Of a stretch of 64,000 nucleotides of DNA, positions 63,869 through 64,000 are shown in pieces. The stretch's first letter is position 1, and each line of letters starts with the position of its first letter. This DNA comes from UBA7396 sp047637875. Its GTDB lineage: Bacteria; Patescibacteriota; Gracilibacteria; BD1-5; UBA6164. The position numbers and the translations under genes were made by a program. The notes below the pieces were generated by a model, which was not told the origin of the DNA, made no database searches, and saw nothing but the letters and a program-made list of their open reading frames with translations. The stretch is from the NCBI GenBank assembly GCA_047637875.1, contig JBLJBH010000038.1, positions 79,700 to 143,699 on the forward strand, read 5' to 3'.

Positions 63869-64000
63869 AAAAAAGGTAATAAAATAAAATTTATTACCAA
63901 AATAAATGTTGGGGTTCTTGTTTTAGCGAACAAAAAAGGGGCAATCTGAACTGCCCCCTGAAAAGTAGAGTCGAAATAAAAAAGTAGATAATCTACTTTT
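63869..64000 (-). ncRNA. Structured pseudoknotted RNA, copy 4 (5' part beyond window)
   Basis: The 3' end matches the family: terminator GGTAATAAA...TTTATTACC plus T-run (63,870-63,898), preceded by CCAACATTTATTTTGG, a TTGTT/AACAA hairpin (63,918-63,933) and a G/C stem GGGGCA/TGCCCC (63,938-63,957). The segment ATTTATTTTGGTAATAA is nearly the same in copy 1. A further AAAAGTAGAT/ATCTACTTTT stem reaches the window edge. The long stem's 5' strand would lie outside. Confidence 0.55.

Overview
The window reads as DNA from an Absconditabacteria (SR1) or Gracilibacteria-type member of the Patescibacteria. It is very AT-rich, and in nearly every gene UGA is read as glycine (genetic code 25), with only TAA and TAG as stops. 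Read with UGA=Gly, broken-looking frames become complete FolD, SSB, TruB, signal peptidase I, LexA-like, Eco47II-like and serine recombinase genes. Two diverged copies of a mobile element prove the code internally: TGA in one copy faces GGA, GGC or GGG in the other.

Layout. 1-5.7 kb: accessory region with two serine recombinases, a PD-(D/E)XK-like protein, a structured RNA followed by an HNH gene, a DUF488 gene and a repeat field. 5.7-17.5 kb: core chromosome with tRNA-Pro, -Ile and -Gly, folD, a PEGA-like membrane protein, ssb, a pilin-fibrinogen surface protein, a 1,627-residue PKD-repeat surface protein, lepB, truB and tRNA-Lys. 17.494-29.952 kb: integrative element A, inserted at the 3' end of tRNA-Lys. 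29.95-37.19 kb: a neighbouring region with its own recombinase (C) and a membrane/secreted-protein operon. 37.193-45.519 kb: integrative element B, with the same backbone as A and different cargo. 45.4-52.3 kb: recombinase D, a GGNCC-type restriction-modification system and small membrane genes. 52.7-64 kb: operons of unknown function around an FtsK/HerA-like ATPase, a LexA-like repressor and secreted or membrane proteins.

Elements A and B each carry, left to right: a 152-residue protein, an archaeo-eukaryotic primase-type replication protein, AT-rich palindromic repeats, two small DNA-binding-type proteins, variable cargo, a small one-helix protein and a large serine recombinase. Both are bounded by ACCATT. 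Joining the ends rebuilds a near-palindromic attP, so the recombination site can be read directly from sequence.

The most novel signal is a recurring structured RNA, seen three times complete and once cut by the window end. It has a long stem closed by GCCAAA/TTTGGC. A strand in its apical hairpin can pair either locally or with a segment beyond the long stem, which makes a pseudoknot. A small TTGTT/AACAA hairpin and a rho-independent terminator follow, directly ahead of a gene or operon. I do not recognise it as a known RNA family.
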